Part shown: piece after piece, positions 27,000 to 36,422 of the stretch
How the letters are laid out: each line of letters starts with the position of its first letter
Position numbering within the stretch: the first letter of the stretch is position 1
From: Photobacterium aquimaris
Lineage (GTDB): Bacteria; Pseudomonadota; Gammaproteobacteria; Enterobacterales; Vibrionaceae
Assembly: GCF_002954455.1 (NCBI RefSeq)
Contig: NZ_MSCC01000002.1
Span: 639,434 to 703,433, forward strand
Length of the DNA: 64,000 bases
Reading direction: 5' to 3'
Translations under genes and position numbers: made by a program
The notes under the pieces: generated by a model
What the model was told of the DNA's origin: nothing
The model's database searches: none
The model's input: only the letters and a program-made list of their open reading frames with translations

Positions 27000-28373
27000 T
27001 TGAGTAATGAAATTAAGCCCGCACGAGAGGCGATTGACGTGCAACAATCAATGATGGTTGCGTGTGAAGAGTGTGGGTTAGTCGTTGATATCCCTGATTT
27101 AAATGAAGGTGATAAAGCAACCTGCCCTCGATGTGGGCATACATTAACTAAGGCTGTTAGTTTACCTTTTCAACGTCCAGTTGCTTACGGTATTGCTTGT
27201 TTGTTGATGTTAGTCTTGAGCCTGTCTTTTCCATTTCTCTCTTTTACAGTTAATGGTATGGGGCATCAAATTACACTGCTAAATGCAGCTGAAACATTGC
27301 AACATTTTGAAAATAGTGTATTAGCTATTTTATTAATGGTAACTGTTCTTGTTTTTCCAGCAGTATATATAATGCTGGTGTTATATCTTTATTATCATGC
27401 TCATAAAGTAAAGAATGTTGGCCATGTTGTTCATGCTCGCGCTTGGATAAAATTTTTATGTCGGATCATATTTACTATTCAACCTTGGCTAATGGTTGAT
27501 GTTTTTTTAATTGGCGTTTTAGTCAGTCTGGTAAAAATTTCTGCATTAGCACATATTGGTTTAGGTAACTCATTTTGGGCTTTTTGTCTTTATAGTGTGT
27601 TAGTGGTCAAATGTGTGTCATTAGTTGATAGAACCTGGTTGTGGGATCAGTTCTTTGCTATGAAACATGTAGATGGTGTACGTGCGGGTGATACCCATTT
27701 AGATCATAATCATGTGGGTTGTCATGCCTGTAATCAAATTAATCCATTACCAACGTCGCATAAAGCACGATGTTTACGTTGCGATAGTCAATTACATGTT
27801 TTTAACGCTAACCTGTCATTACAATATTCGTGGGCTTATTTACTCGCATCGATAGTGTTTTATATTCCCGCCAATTTATATCCAATGATGTATACCGTGA
27901 GTTTAGGGCAAACTGAAGGTTCAACAATTCTTGGTGGCGTTGTTTTACTTTGGAAAATGGGATCATGGCCGATAGCGTTAGTAATATTTATAGCGAGTAT
28001 TTTTATTCCTATGGCAAAAATGTTTACCTTAGCATGGCTTTATTTTTGTGCTGGTAAACGCGCTAATGACTCAAGTTATGTCGCTATTAAACGGTTAAAA
28101 TTATACCGCTTAACAGAATTTATTGGCCGTTGGTCTATGGTTGATATTTTTGTGGTTGCTATCTTAGTCGCTTTAGTACAGTTACAAAATGTGATGGCAA
28201 TTTCACCGGGTCCGGCAGCGTTATGCTTTGCGACGGTGGTGATCTTTACGATGTTATCTGCGATGAATTTTGATCCGCGGATATTTTGGACACCAAAAAA
28301 TAAACCATGTAAGCAAGATTCAGAGTTAGATGCTCCTGAATCCAATTCAGAAGTGCCTAGTGTACATAAATGA
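27000..28373 (+). CDS. pqiA: Paraquat-inducible protein A (LetA-type)
   Basis: Inner-membrane partner of an MCE lipid-transport bridge. 457 residues with two homologous halves, each with a zinc-ribbon-like CxxC pair (CEECG...CPRCG near residues 22-41; CHAC...CLRC near 242-262) followed by four membrane helices. The TTG start at 27000 is preceded by AGGTGA at good spacing; the next internal ATG is 17 codons downstream and would delete part of the N-terminus. First gene of pqiABC, with pqiB starting around its stop. Confidence 0.88.
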   Translation: MSNEIKPAREAIDVQQSMMVACEECGLVVDIPDLNEGDKATCPRCGHTLTKAVSLPFQRPVAYGIACLLMLVLSLSFPFLSFTVNGMGHQITLLNAAETLQHFENSVLAILLMVTVLVFPAVYIMLVLYLYYHAHKVKNVGHVVHARAWIKFLCRIIFTIQPWLMVDVFLIGVLVSLVKISALAHIGLGNSFWAFCLYSVLVVKCVSLVDRTWLWDQFFAMKHVDGVRAGDTHLDHNHVGCHACNQINPLPTSHKARCLRCDSQLHVFNANLSLQYSWAYLLASIVFYIPANLYPMMYTVSLGQTEGSTILGGVVLLWKMGSWPIALVIFIASIFIPMAKMFTLAWLYFCAGKRANDSSYVAIKRLKLYRLTEFIGRWSMVDIFVVAILVALVQLQNVMAISPGPAALCFATVVIFTMLSAMNFDPRIFWTPKNKPCKQDSELDAPESNSEVPSVHK

Positions 28374-28384
28374 GAAAGCAGATT

Positions 28385-30028
28385 ATGAGTGATAACCAGC
28401 CAGCAGAGGCAAAAGTACAACGTTTGAAACAAGTTTCACCAATATGGATAGTTCCATTAGTCGCACTCGCTATTGGTATTTGGATGTTTGTTCAATACCT
28501 TAATAGCCAAGGACCTGTGATCACGATTCGATTACCAAATGCATCGGGTATTGAAGTTGGAAAAACAGCGATTAAATCGTTGAATGTAAAAGTTGGTGTC
28601 GTTACAAAAGTTCAATTAAGTAAAGATTACAGCTATATCACCGTGACTGCCCAGATGAACAATGATACTGGCCGCATGCTTAAAAATGACACCCTATTTT
28701 GGGTGGTTAAGCCGCGCATAGGTAAAGGGGGAGTGTCTGGCTTAGATACATTGCTCTCTGGTTCATACATTGAAATGCAACCTGGCGAAGGAAAGAAAGA
28801 TAAGAACCATTTTGTTGCTTTAGATGTCCCTCCTGTTGCGCCTGCTGATGCGAAAGGTTTACGGGTTATTTTAACTAGCCGTGAAGCGGGTAAATTAGGC
28901 GTTGGTGATCCGGTTCTTTATGATGGCTTTACTGTTGGTCGTGTAGAGAAAGTCAGTTTTGATATCAATAGTAAGCGTGCAAATTATCAATTATTTATTT
29001 TTGAACCTTATGATAGTTTGGTCCGTACTAGCAGTAATTTTATTTTAGCTTCTGGTGTACAAGTGCAGATGGGTGCTGAAGGCTTTAATGTAAAAATTGG
29101 ATCTTTAGAGTCATTAATAACAGGTGGTGTGACATTTACAACACCGGCAGATGAGCAAGGTACGCCACAACTTAAGCAAAAAGCCTATTACCGCTTATAT
29201 GATACTCGTACTGCTGTACGTGAAAAAATGTTTGAGCAGCACCTTGATTTTGTGATGCTGTTTAGTGAATCGATTCGAGGCTTAAAAGCCGGTGCTCCGA
29301 TTGAGTATCGTGGTATTCAAATTGGTACAGTACAAAAAGTGCCTTTACGTTTACCTACCAGCCAAGAAGGTTTTACTAGTAAGCAAATTCCAGTATTGGT
29401 GCGCATTGATTTAGGGCGAGTTTATGATCGTTCAGATGAAGGTACACTTGCATCATTGAAAGCAAACCTTGAAAAAGAATTTAAGCAAGGTCTACGTGCA
29501 ACATTGAAAACTGGTAATTTATTAACAGGTGCATTGTATGTTGGTACTGATGTTTATAAAGCAGAAAAACCTATAAAATTAATGACCTATGATGGCTATG
29601 AGGTATTCCCAACTAAAGCGGGTGATTTGGCTGAAGTACAGAAGCAGTTAACTAATTTGCTGAATAAATTTAATAAGTTACCGGTTGAAGATACGTTAAA
29701 TTCAATGACAGCGACATTAAAAGCATCTGAGAAAACAATGGCGACGATGCAAAAAACGATTAACGATTTAGACCGATTACTAAAGCAAAAAGATACTCAA
29801 GCATTGCCTGGTGATGTACGTGCAAGCCTTAAACAGATCCAAACAACCCTAAATGGTTTTGGTCCTGATGCTGCACCATATCAGAATCTTGAAGGTGCGT
29901 TAACTCGTTTTGAAGCTGTTATGACAGAGCTTCAACCGGTGTTACGTCAAATCAATGAAAAGCCAAATTCACTTGTGTTTGGTGATGAGAAAACAAAAGA
30001 TCCAGTACCTGTTGGAGGTCGTAAATAA
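28385..30028 (+). CDS. pqiB: MCE-domain lipid transport protein PqiB
   Basis: 547 residues from the ATG at 28385; an ATG at 28370 overlapping the pqiA stop is the other candidate. One N-terminal membrane helix ('PIWIVPLVALAIGIWMFVQYL') is followed by three MCE domains starting near 45, 160 and 285. Key phrases are 'GIEVGKTAIKSLNVKVGVVTKV', 'PVAPADAKGLRVILTSREAGKLGVGDPVLY' and 'GLKAGAPIEYRGIQIGTVQKVP', each given in part. A C-terminal coiled coil follows. In E. coli PqiB forms a hexameric periplasmic tube between the membranes, and this protein follows it along the whole length. Confidence 0.92.
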   Translation: MSDNQPAEAKVQRLKQVSPIWIVPLVALAIGIWMFVQYLNSQGPVITIRLPNASGIEVGKTAIKSLNVKVGVVTKVQLSKDYSYITVTAQMNNDTGRMLKNDTLFWVVKPRIGKGGVSGLDTLLSGSYIEMQPGEGKKDKNHFVALDVPPVAPADAKGLRVILTSREAGKLGVGDPVLYDGFTVGRVEKVSFDINSKRANYQLFIFEPYDSLVRTSSNFILASGVQVQMGAEGFNVKIGSLESLITGGVTFTTPADEQGTPQLKQKAYYRLYDTRTAVREKMFEQHLDFVMLFSESIRGLKAGAPIEYRGIQIGTVQKVPLRLPTSQEGFTSKQIPVLVRIDLGRVYDRSDEGTLASLKANLEKEFKQGLRATLKTGNLLTGALYVGTDVYKAEKPIKLMTYDGYEVFPTKAGDLAEVQKQLTNLLNKFNKLPVEDTLNSMTATLKASEKTMATMQKTINDLDRLLKQKDTQALPGDVRASLKQIQTTLNGFGPDAAPYQNLEGALTRFEAVMTELQPVLRQINEKPNSLVFGDEKTKDPVPVGGRK

Positions 30029-30597
30029 TGAAAAAATGGTTTGTCATCGCAGCAATTACGTTAGCCGCTAGTGGTTGTAGTAGTGCGCCTGAAGGCGTAA
30101 ATACATTCTTATTACCAGCAGGAAAGACGCTAACAGTATCGCACGCAACTAATCAGCCATTATTGATTGTACGTCCTGTTGAGGTAGCTGCCCATTTAGC
30201 GGGTAATGGTTTGGTTTATCAGACCTCGGCAACTGAAATGGTTGAAGCCCAACAAAATCTATGGGGTGAGGCATTAGCAAAACAATTAACGCGTCGTATC
30301 ACTCATGATTTGCGTCAAAAGCAACATCACCTATGGGCAACACAATTAACCCCGACATTATCAACCGCGGGAGAGTCACGATTACAGGTACGTATTAACC
30401 AGTTTAATGGTGTATATACAGGTGTCGCTAATGTAGCCGGTGAGTGGATGATTATTGGTGCGAATGGTAATTTGCAAACAGTGCACCCATTTGAGTTTAG
30501 TGTGCCACTTGCAAAAGATGGTTACAGTGCGCAAGTTGAAGCATTATCAACTGCTGTTGGTGAGTTAACCACACAGATAGCAAATGCAGTGAAGTAA
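30028..30597 (+). CDS. pqiC: Outer-membrane lipoprotein PqiC
   Basis: 189 residues with the lipobox AASGC (Cys18) and a Ser at +2, for the outer membrane. It has the ABC-trans_aux/DUF330 fold of PqiC: 'LIVRPVEVAAHLAGNGLVYQTSATEM', then 'LWGEALAKQLTRRI'. It caps the PqiB tube in the outer membrane. It overlaps pqiB by one base (TAATG) and has GGAGG upstream. A terminator follows. Confidence 0.88.
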   Translation: MKKWFVIAAITLAASGCSSAPEGVNTFLLPAGKTLTVSHATNQPLLIVRPVEVAAHLAGNGLVYQTSATEMVEAQQNLWGEALAKQLTRRITHDLRQKQHHLWATQLTPTLSTAGESRLQVRINQFNGVYTGVANVAGEWMIIGANGNLQTVHPFEFSVPLAKDGYSAQVEALSTAVGELTTQIANAVK

Positions 30598-30627
30598 CGC
30601 ATTTACTTGTTCTAAGCTAGACTGACG

Positions 30628-30667
30628 AAAAAAGCCCACCGGTTAATCATAACTGGTGGGCTTTTTT
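30628..30667 (+). terminator. pqiABC terminator
   Basis: AAGCCCACCGGTT / AACTGGTGGGCTT, 13-bp stem with one G-U pair, then T6. It can also act for the HAD gene on the minus strand. Confidence 0.88.
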
Positions 30668-30695
30668 ATTGACTGTAAGCGTTATTATCTATTGA

Positions 30696-31352
30696 TTAAA
30701 CGGCATTTAAAAATGTTAGGGCTTCATCCATAGTATTAAAAATATGATGCCCTAATGCGCGCGTATAAGTATCAGGTTCAACTAAATCGATAATTTGTAG
30801 GGTTGTCATATTAGCAGCAACGGCAGCTTTCACACCGTTGTTTGAATCTTCAAAAGCAAGGCATTGTTGAGGATCAATATTTAAGCGTTGCGCTGCGAGC
30901 AGGTATATTTCAGGGGCTGGTTTACCATTAATGACCTCATCACCACTGGTTATATGTGAAAAATATTGAGTCAGCCCAGCTAAATGAAGTTTTTTGTGTG
31001 CTAATGCATTATGGGTTGATGTCGCAACGACCATAGGAATCTTCTGTGCTTGTAGCCACTGTAATAACTCGATGACACCATTTTTTACAGGAATAGCTTG
31101 GTGTTCAACGACGGCAAGATAATGTTGCATCCAACGGGGATGAAAAACAGCATAATCTAAGCTATCGCCATACCCTTGTTCAATAATCGGTTTGATGCCA
31201 GCTTGATTACGGCCAATAATATTGAGATAAATATCACGTTTAAAAGGGATATTCATTTCAATACATGTTTGCTGAAATGCTGTCATGCAGACTTTTTCAG
31301 TATCAAGCAATAATCCATCCATATCAAAAATTGCGGCATTATATTTCATCAT
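30696..31352 (-). CDS. HAD-superfamily phosphatase (subfamily IA)
   Basis: 218 residues. Motif I is FDMDGLLLDTE (nucleophile D, then DxD), motif II 'MVVATSTH', motif III Lys in 'GKPAPEIY', and motif IV 'LAFEDSNNGVKAA'. A helical cap follows motif I, as in beta-phosphoglucomutase or sugar-phosphate phosphatases (YqaB/YfbT-like). The tail (HHIFNTMDEALTFL) is typical. The substrate is unknown. Two consecutive ATGs leave the start open by one codon. Confidence 0.88.
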   Translation of the reverse strand: MMKYNAAIFDMDGLLLDTEKVCMTAFQQTCIEMNIPFKRDIYLNIIGRNQAGIKPIIEQGYGDSLDYAVFHPRWMQHYLAVVEHQAIPVKNGVIELLQWLQAQKIPMVVATSTHNALAHKKLHLAGLTQYFSHITSGDEVINGKPAPEIYLLAAQRLNIDPQQCLAFEDSNNGVKAAVAANMTTLQIIDLVEPDTYTRALGHHIFNTMDEALTFLNAV

Positions 31353-31526
31353 TTTCTCAGTGTAATTATTTTTTCATATATTTTCTCATATTATTAAATT
31401 ACAAAATAGATTAATTAAGCTCAGATAACATAAATAAATAGTTGTTTATTGTTATATTAATAAATAATATACCAGTGTTATTTATAATTGTATGAATAAC
31501 GTTATTTTAATAAAAGGTATATATCA

Positions 31527-32700
31527 ATGACCATTCATAATTCAGCTAAAATGCTACCAGAATTTATAAAAAAAAATTGAACTTCATCTAGAGGAGCTTA
31601 TTTACCCACGAAAAAATCAACAACATTTAGTTTTAGGGAAAAAGCCTACAGATAATGGGGTGTTATTACAAAGTAATGATTACCTGGCAATTTCAAATCA
31701 TGATTATATCCGTAAAGTATATATTGATGCATTACGTAACAATAAAAAAGATGTTGTTATGTCAGCAATATTCCTACATAAAGAGGATGATCATTCATTT
31801 GAACATCAACTTGCTGATTACACAGGTTTTGAGCATTGTATTTTATCGCAGTCAGGATGGGCCGCTAATATTGGATTAATCCAGACGATTCTACCAGTTA
31901 ATATGCCTGTTTATATTGATTTCTTTGCGCATATGTCTTTATGGGAAGGCGCACGGATTGCAGAAGCACAAATTCATAGTTTTTTACATAATAATATTCG
32001 TCATTTAGAAAAGTTGATTAAACGTAATGGGCCAGGGTTGATCTTAGTTGATTCGGTCTACAGTACGCTTGGTACCGTAGCACCATTAACTGAAATTGTC
32101 GCATTAGCTAAACAATATGGTTGTGCTATTTTAGTTGATGAATCGCACTCTCTAGGAACTCATGGACCACAAGGTGCAGGGCTTGTTGCAGAATTAGGGT
32201 TAACGGATGACGTTGACTTCATAACTGTTAGTTTAGCAAAAGCGTTTGCTTATCGTGCTGGGGCGATATTGTGTAGTCATAAAGTAGGGCAAGCATTACC
32301 GTTTGTAGCACGACCGGCTATTTTTAGTTCTGCTTTATTGCCTCATGAAATTGCGGTATTACAAGCGACATTAAATGTCATAAAAAACAGTGATGATCGT
32401 CGTTCACGATTAGTAGAACAAGCCGATAAATTACGTTATGGGTTGATTAAACTTGGATTTACTATTCAAAGTCAGTCACAGATTATTGCCCTAGAAACAG
32501 GCACTGAAACGAATACTGAAATTATGCGTGATTATTTGGAAGATATGAATGTTTTTGGTTCTGTTTTTTGTTCACCAGCAACACCAAAAAATAAAAACTT
32601 AATTCGATTCTCAGTGAATAGTGAATTAACAGATAAAGAGATTAATATGATATTAAATGCGTGCTCCATGATGAATATTAATTTTAAGCAAGTCTCATAA
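31527..32700 (+). pseudogene. cqsA: CAI-1 autoinducer synthase CqsA, frameshifted at an A9 run
   Basis: A PLP enzyme that makes the alpha-hydroxyketone signal CAI-1 from acyl-CoA and SAM or aminobutyrate. The ATG at 31527 gives MTIHNSAKMLPEFIKKN and stops at 31578-31580. The A9 run at 31568-31576 lies just before. One A fewer joins it to KIELHLEELIYPRK and on to the long frame: 'LVLGKK', 'LLQSNDYLA', 'ILSQSGWAANIGL', 'YIDFFAHMSLWEGAR', 'LVDESHSLGTHGP' and the PLP lysine in 'SLAKAFAYRAGA'. The joined product is 390 residues (V. cholerae CqsA 389). The frame downstream alone (31660-32700) lacks the first 45 residues. It is either broken, mis-sequenced, or rescued by slippage. Confidence 0.9.
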
Positions 32701-32756
32701 TAATAGCTAATATATAGTAATAGTTTAAAACATAGTATTAACTAATTAAATGGTAT

Positions 32757-32786
32757 TAAGCCTGCTAATAGTATTTAGTAGGCTTA
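32757..32786 (+). terminator. cqsA terminator
   Basis: TAAGCCTGCTAA / TTAGTAGGCTTA stem with a short loop, followed by TTTGTTTTTTG. Confidence 0.75.
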
Positions 32787-32998
32787 TTTGTTTTTTGTGA
32801 ATTAATTGTATTTTTTATTCTAATGGTGTTTTAAATGCGTTTTTCGTCTGATAATAATCTTTCAGGGAATATTTTAAATATAAATAAAATTAAATGTTGA
32901 TATTGTTTTTAGCCTCTGTAGTATTTAATTACATTAAGAAACAAATAGAATTCACTTCATTAAATAAGCGATATTGTATTATTTAAAAAAGGATAATC

Positions 32999-34150
32999 AT
33001 GCAAAAGAAAAAATTATGCTTATTACTAGCAATGTTCACTGGCACTGTAAATGCAGCTAATTTTGAATCACCATTAATTTTACCAACTGATTTATCAAAC
33101 CAGCCAACCGCTTCACAGTGGGTTGTTGGTCATTATCAAAATATCGTGCAAGCAAATAAGGTATGGGATCATTATAATATTGATATTCATCTAGTACCTG
33201 CAACAGTGAGTTATCTTGATTATTCTTATGCCACAATTGAAGAAGTATCTGAAGATATTGAGCAAATGATACAGAATGATCCAAGTATTATTAAAAATAC
33301 ATTAACCACATTTGCAGCACAGCCATCAAATACTACCAAAGGCCACGCACGTTCACCGATGGGAGATGAAGATTTCGCAGAAATGAACAACACGCCATTA
33401 GTGTTAAGTGCCGATAGTGTTATTAATAAGCGTTATCAATTTGTATATGCGCATGAGGTTGGCCACACTTTTGGTGCTAAACATACCAAAGCCAATGCTG
33501 TCAATAGTACTCAAGAACTATTTAAAAATGGCTATGGCACTAAGCAATGTAATGCTGAAGGTACAACCAGCTTAATGTCAGGTTTCACCAGTTATAATAA
33601 CGCGAATGGTTTACCATTTATGAATGGCCAAGCAGGCTGTGATCAAGGTATTGCTGATGTTGCTACACTCCTTAATCATAGTGCTAGCAAAAAAGAAAAC
33701 CTCACGTCGTTAACTGGTGTACAGACATTAGTTGCTTCACCACGTGAAGATATCAATGCTCAACAATTTGAAATTACCCTTACTAGAAGCAAAGATATTG
33801 ATAATGCACAGCAAGCGACTGTTTATGTTGCAACCAAGGTGCATGGTGATAAGCAAGCGGCATTAGCGCCTATAGATGTTAACTTTACTGCTGGTAGTAA
33901 AACAACAGTAGTAACGCTGCCTTTTGATCAGGTATATCCATTATTTGATAATGCCGATACTAATCAAGGTACGTATTTAGTAGCCGTTACGAATGATGAA
34001 GTGATGCCAGCGAGTATTAATTTATTAGACTCTAATACGCAGTGGCCTCAAAATAGTGATAATGGTGGTGGCTCTGGCGGCAGTTTATCTCTATTTTGGA
34101 TGATGATGATGTCATTAGTTGTTTACGGCCGACGTAAACTGGCGAACTAA
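32999..34150 (+). CDS. Secreted metzincin-type metalloprotease with GlyGly-CTERM tail
   Basis: 383 residues. Signal peptide 1-19 (cleavage after VNA). A zinc site HEVGHTFGAKH (152-162) of the HExxHxxGxxH type and a Met-turn candidate 'SLMSGF' (M193) place it among reprolysin-like M12 metzincins. A later domain (about 235-345) is beta-rich. The C-terminus is a GlyGly-CTERM sorting signal: Gly/Ser-rich GGGSGGS, a hydrophobic segment FWMMMMSLVVYG and the basic end RRKLAN. Such tails are cut by rhombosortase during type II secretion (known for the family). It lies between cqsA and cqsS, so control by quorum sensing is plausible but unproven. Confidence 0.85.
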   Translation: MQKKKLCLLLAMFTGTVNAANFESPLILPTDLSNQPTASQWVVGHYQNIVQANKVWDHYNIDIHLVPATVSYLDYSYATIEEVSEDIEQMIQNDPSIIKNTLTTFAAQPSNTTKGHARSPMGDEDFAEMNNTPLVLSADSVINKRYQFVYAHEVGHTFGAKHTKANAVNSTQELFKNGYGTKQCNAEGTTSLMSGFTSYNNANGLPFMNGQAGCDQGIADVATLLNHSASKKENLTSLTGVQTLVASPREDINAQQFEITLTRSKDIDNAQQATVYVATKVHGDKQAALAPIDVNFTAGSKTTVVTLPFDQVYPLFDNADTNQGTYLVAVTNDEVMPASINLLDSNTQWPQNSDNGGGSGGSLSLFWMMMMSLVVYGRRKLAN

Positions 34151-34159
34151 TTCAGAGTG

Positions 34160-34191
34160 CAAAGTAGGTATAATCATTTATACCTACTTTG
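34160..34191. terminator. Perfect convergent hairpin
   Basis: CAAAGTAGGTATAA and TTATACCTACTTTG, a perfect 14-bp stem with a TCAT loop, exactly between the protease gene (+) and cqsS (-). Confidence 0.8.
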
Positions 34192-34198
34192 GCTAATA

Positions 34199-36253
34199 CT
34201 ATGTTTGAAGCCATTTATTGACAGTGTGCAGCAATATTGCTTTTGATGTTGGTTTTAGAAGTAAATCAGTCATACCCACATTGATGAAAGATTCCTTTTG
34301 GTTTTCATCTAATGATCCAGAATAACAAATAATAGGTATATGTTGGTGTGCATGGTATTTATTATTGGTTCTAATTTCTTTGGTTGTCTCAATACCTGAC
34401 ATCACTGGCATTTGTGAATCTATTAGAATCAAATCAACCGTAGCTTCTTGTAAATAATTGAGAGCATTAAGCCCATTATCAGCCTCTACTACGTCATAAC
34501 CAGCATTCTTTAGTAAAATGCCAGAGTATAAGCGTAGTGAAACATTATCATCAACAATCAGAATTCTATTTTTAGAAACACGAGTAGGCGATGGCTGGCT
34601 ATTATTAGGTTTTCTTTTATTGAATAATTGGTTTATAAGTTTTTTCTGCAACCCTTCAATATGGTTATATTCAAATAAATATGGTTTGTATGTGTCAGAC
34701 AAAGTTATTTTATTATCATAATCTGTATGTGAAATAAAAATAATGTTAATTATTGTGGTATTAATTTTATTTTGTATTTTTTTTAGCAAATGGTGATTAA
34801 CAGAATTTATATCAATAATAATACAGTCATAAGTATCGCTATCAATATCTACAATATTATGTGGCGAGTTCTTTTTACGGTGAAGCGTAAAATTATAAAA
34901 AAAGGCAAGATGATTGAGATCAGATAATATCTTACTTTTATTACCTATATACAGTACAGATTTCATCGCCATTAGATCATATTTAATTTTATCTATAATA
35001 GGGGATGAAACGCTAGGTAAACGAATGATAAATGTAGTTGATACATTCTCTGTTGAGTAACATTCAATTTTTCCAGCAAAGGCATCTATTACTTTTTTAC
35101 AAAAAGAAAGCCCTAACCCAGTATTGTTCTTTTTTCCTGAAGTATAATATTCTGCAAATATATTTTTAATTAATGTTAAAGGGATACCTTTACCGTAATC
35201 TTTAACACTAACAATGGTTTCATTTTTTTTGCTATACACAGAGATGAATATTTTAAAATTGGTTTTTTCTTTATAATAAAAAGAGTTTTTTAATAAATTA
35301 AAGAAAACATAACGAAGAAGAATATCATTGCCAAATAAAATGTTGTCTTTGTTTATTTGAAAAAAAACTAAATCTCGATCGCTTTTTGTTTGATAGCCAT
35401 ATACGTCAAGCGTATCGTTAATAACATCAGCAATAGAAAGATGATGAAAAGAATGAGGTGATATTTTTTGACTATCAATAGAACTCAGTAATAGATTAAT
35501 TGTACTGTGGCCATTATTTATAATTGAAATATTATCTTTAATTATATTGCGTAGTTTAGTTATTTCCGCGTTAGATATTAGACGATTATGCTGAGGATCA
35601 TCAGTTAAACTTTCAGGTAATAGTTCTAACAAGACTTCTTGAGATGCATATAAAGCACCAAGAGGGTTACGCATTTCATGGGCAATACCACTACTAAATG
35701 ATTGTGAAAACAGTTGCTTACTTTCAATTTCTATTCGGTTGCGGTAATTAAAACAGATGCCAGTAAAGTAAGAAAAGCTAAATACAACAACGTAAGAATA
35801 ATGAAAACCATGGCTAATATTCCCTATAGTCAGATAGCCGATGAGAGCTGCGGTACATGCGGCTATTGCGGTAGAGATAAGAATAAGTAGCCAATCATAG
35901 ATAATTATAATTGATAAAAAAATGGCAGCCATAAAAGACATGATCCATTCAATTGACCATTCATTACGGATCATCATATAACAAAAGAAAAAAGGTAGTC
36001 CAAAACAGATAGTAAAAACAAAATGCTTCTCTTTATAGCGCAAAAAAAGCTTAGGCATATAATCTTTAATGGCAAATGGTACAAATAGCAGCATACAAAC
36101 TAAGCGTAATGGCAAATTTTCATAGGGCTGAGGGAAAAGATAAGTCCAAATGAAATAGTATGCGGGAAAACCAATACTACCAAATAGCCCAATAATAAAA
36201 AGGTTCGGTTCAATATAGCGATAAGCTTCAGCTATTCTTTTGTTGGTTCTCAT
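34199..36253 (-). CDS. cqsS: CAI-1 sensor hybrid histidine kinase CqsS
   Basis: 684 residues (V. cholerae CqsS 686). Six N-terminal membrane helices (about 1-170) with the typical 'GFPAYYFIWTYLFPQPYENL'. The phospho-acceptor His192 is in SGIAHEMRNPLGAL, the ATPase domain has 'GLGLSFCKKVIDAFAGKI', and the C-terminal receiver carries ILIVDDN and 'LILIDSQMP' with the phospho-Asp near 616. CqsS phosphorylates LuxU without CAI-1 and dephosphorylates it with CAI-1 bound (known). By spacing from the His, the position equivalent to V. cholerae Cys170 is Phe168. Confidence 0.93.
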   Translation of the reverse strand: MRTNKRIAEAYRYIEPNLFIIGLFGSIGFPAYYFIWTYLFPQPYENLPLRLVCMLLFVPFAIKDYMPKLFLRYKEKHFVFTICFGLPFFFCYMMIRNEWSIEWIMSFMAAIFLSIIIIYDWLLILISTAIAACTAALIGYLTIGNISHGFHYSYVVVFSFSYFTGICFNYRNRIEIESKQLFSQSFSSGIAHEMRNPLGALYASQEVLLELLPESLTDDPQHNRLISNAEITKLRNIIKDNISIINNGHSTINLLLSSIDSQKISPHSFHHLSIADVINDTLDVYGYQTKSDRDLVFFQINKDNILFGNDILLRYVFFNLLKNSFYYKEKTNFKIFISVYSKKNETIVSVKDYGKGIPLTLIKNIFAEYYTSGKKNNTGLGLSFCKKVIDAFAGKIECYSTENVSTTFIIRLPSVSSPIIDKIKYDLMAMKSVLYIGNKSKILSDLNHLAFFYNFTLHRKKNSPHNIVDIDSDTYDCIIIDINSVNHHLLKKIQNKINTTIINIIFISHTDYDNKITLSDTYKPYLFEYNHIEGLQKKLINQLFNKRKPNNSQPSPTRVSKNRILIVDDNVSLRLYSGILLKNAGYDVVEADNGLNALNYLQEATVDLILIDSQMPVMSGIETTKEIRTNNKYHAHQHIPIICYSGSLDENQKESFINVGMTDLLLKPTSKAILLHTVNKWLQT

Positions 36254-36422
36254 TAGTGTTCATATGCTAATTGGTGGCTATTGTTAATATTATCTTTATC
36301 ACTATTTATTAGCAAGTTTTTACATTTGTTTAGGCTGATTGAAAACAATAAAGAGCGGCTTAAGCCTCTGCTTGTGACCTTTTACATGCTATGGTGATCA
36401 TTTATGATTGCGAAGAGTATTT

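Noticed and set aside
34518..34721. Plus-strand frame within cqsS
   Set aside because: It is antisense to the conserved kinase and receiver domains.
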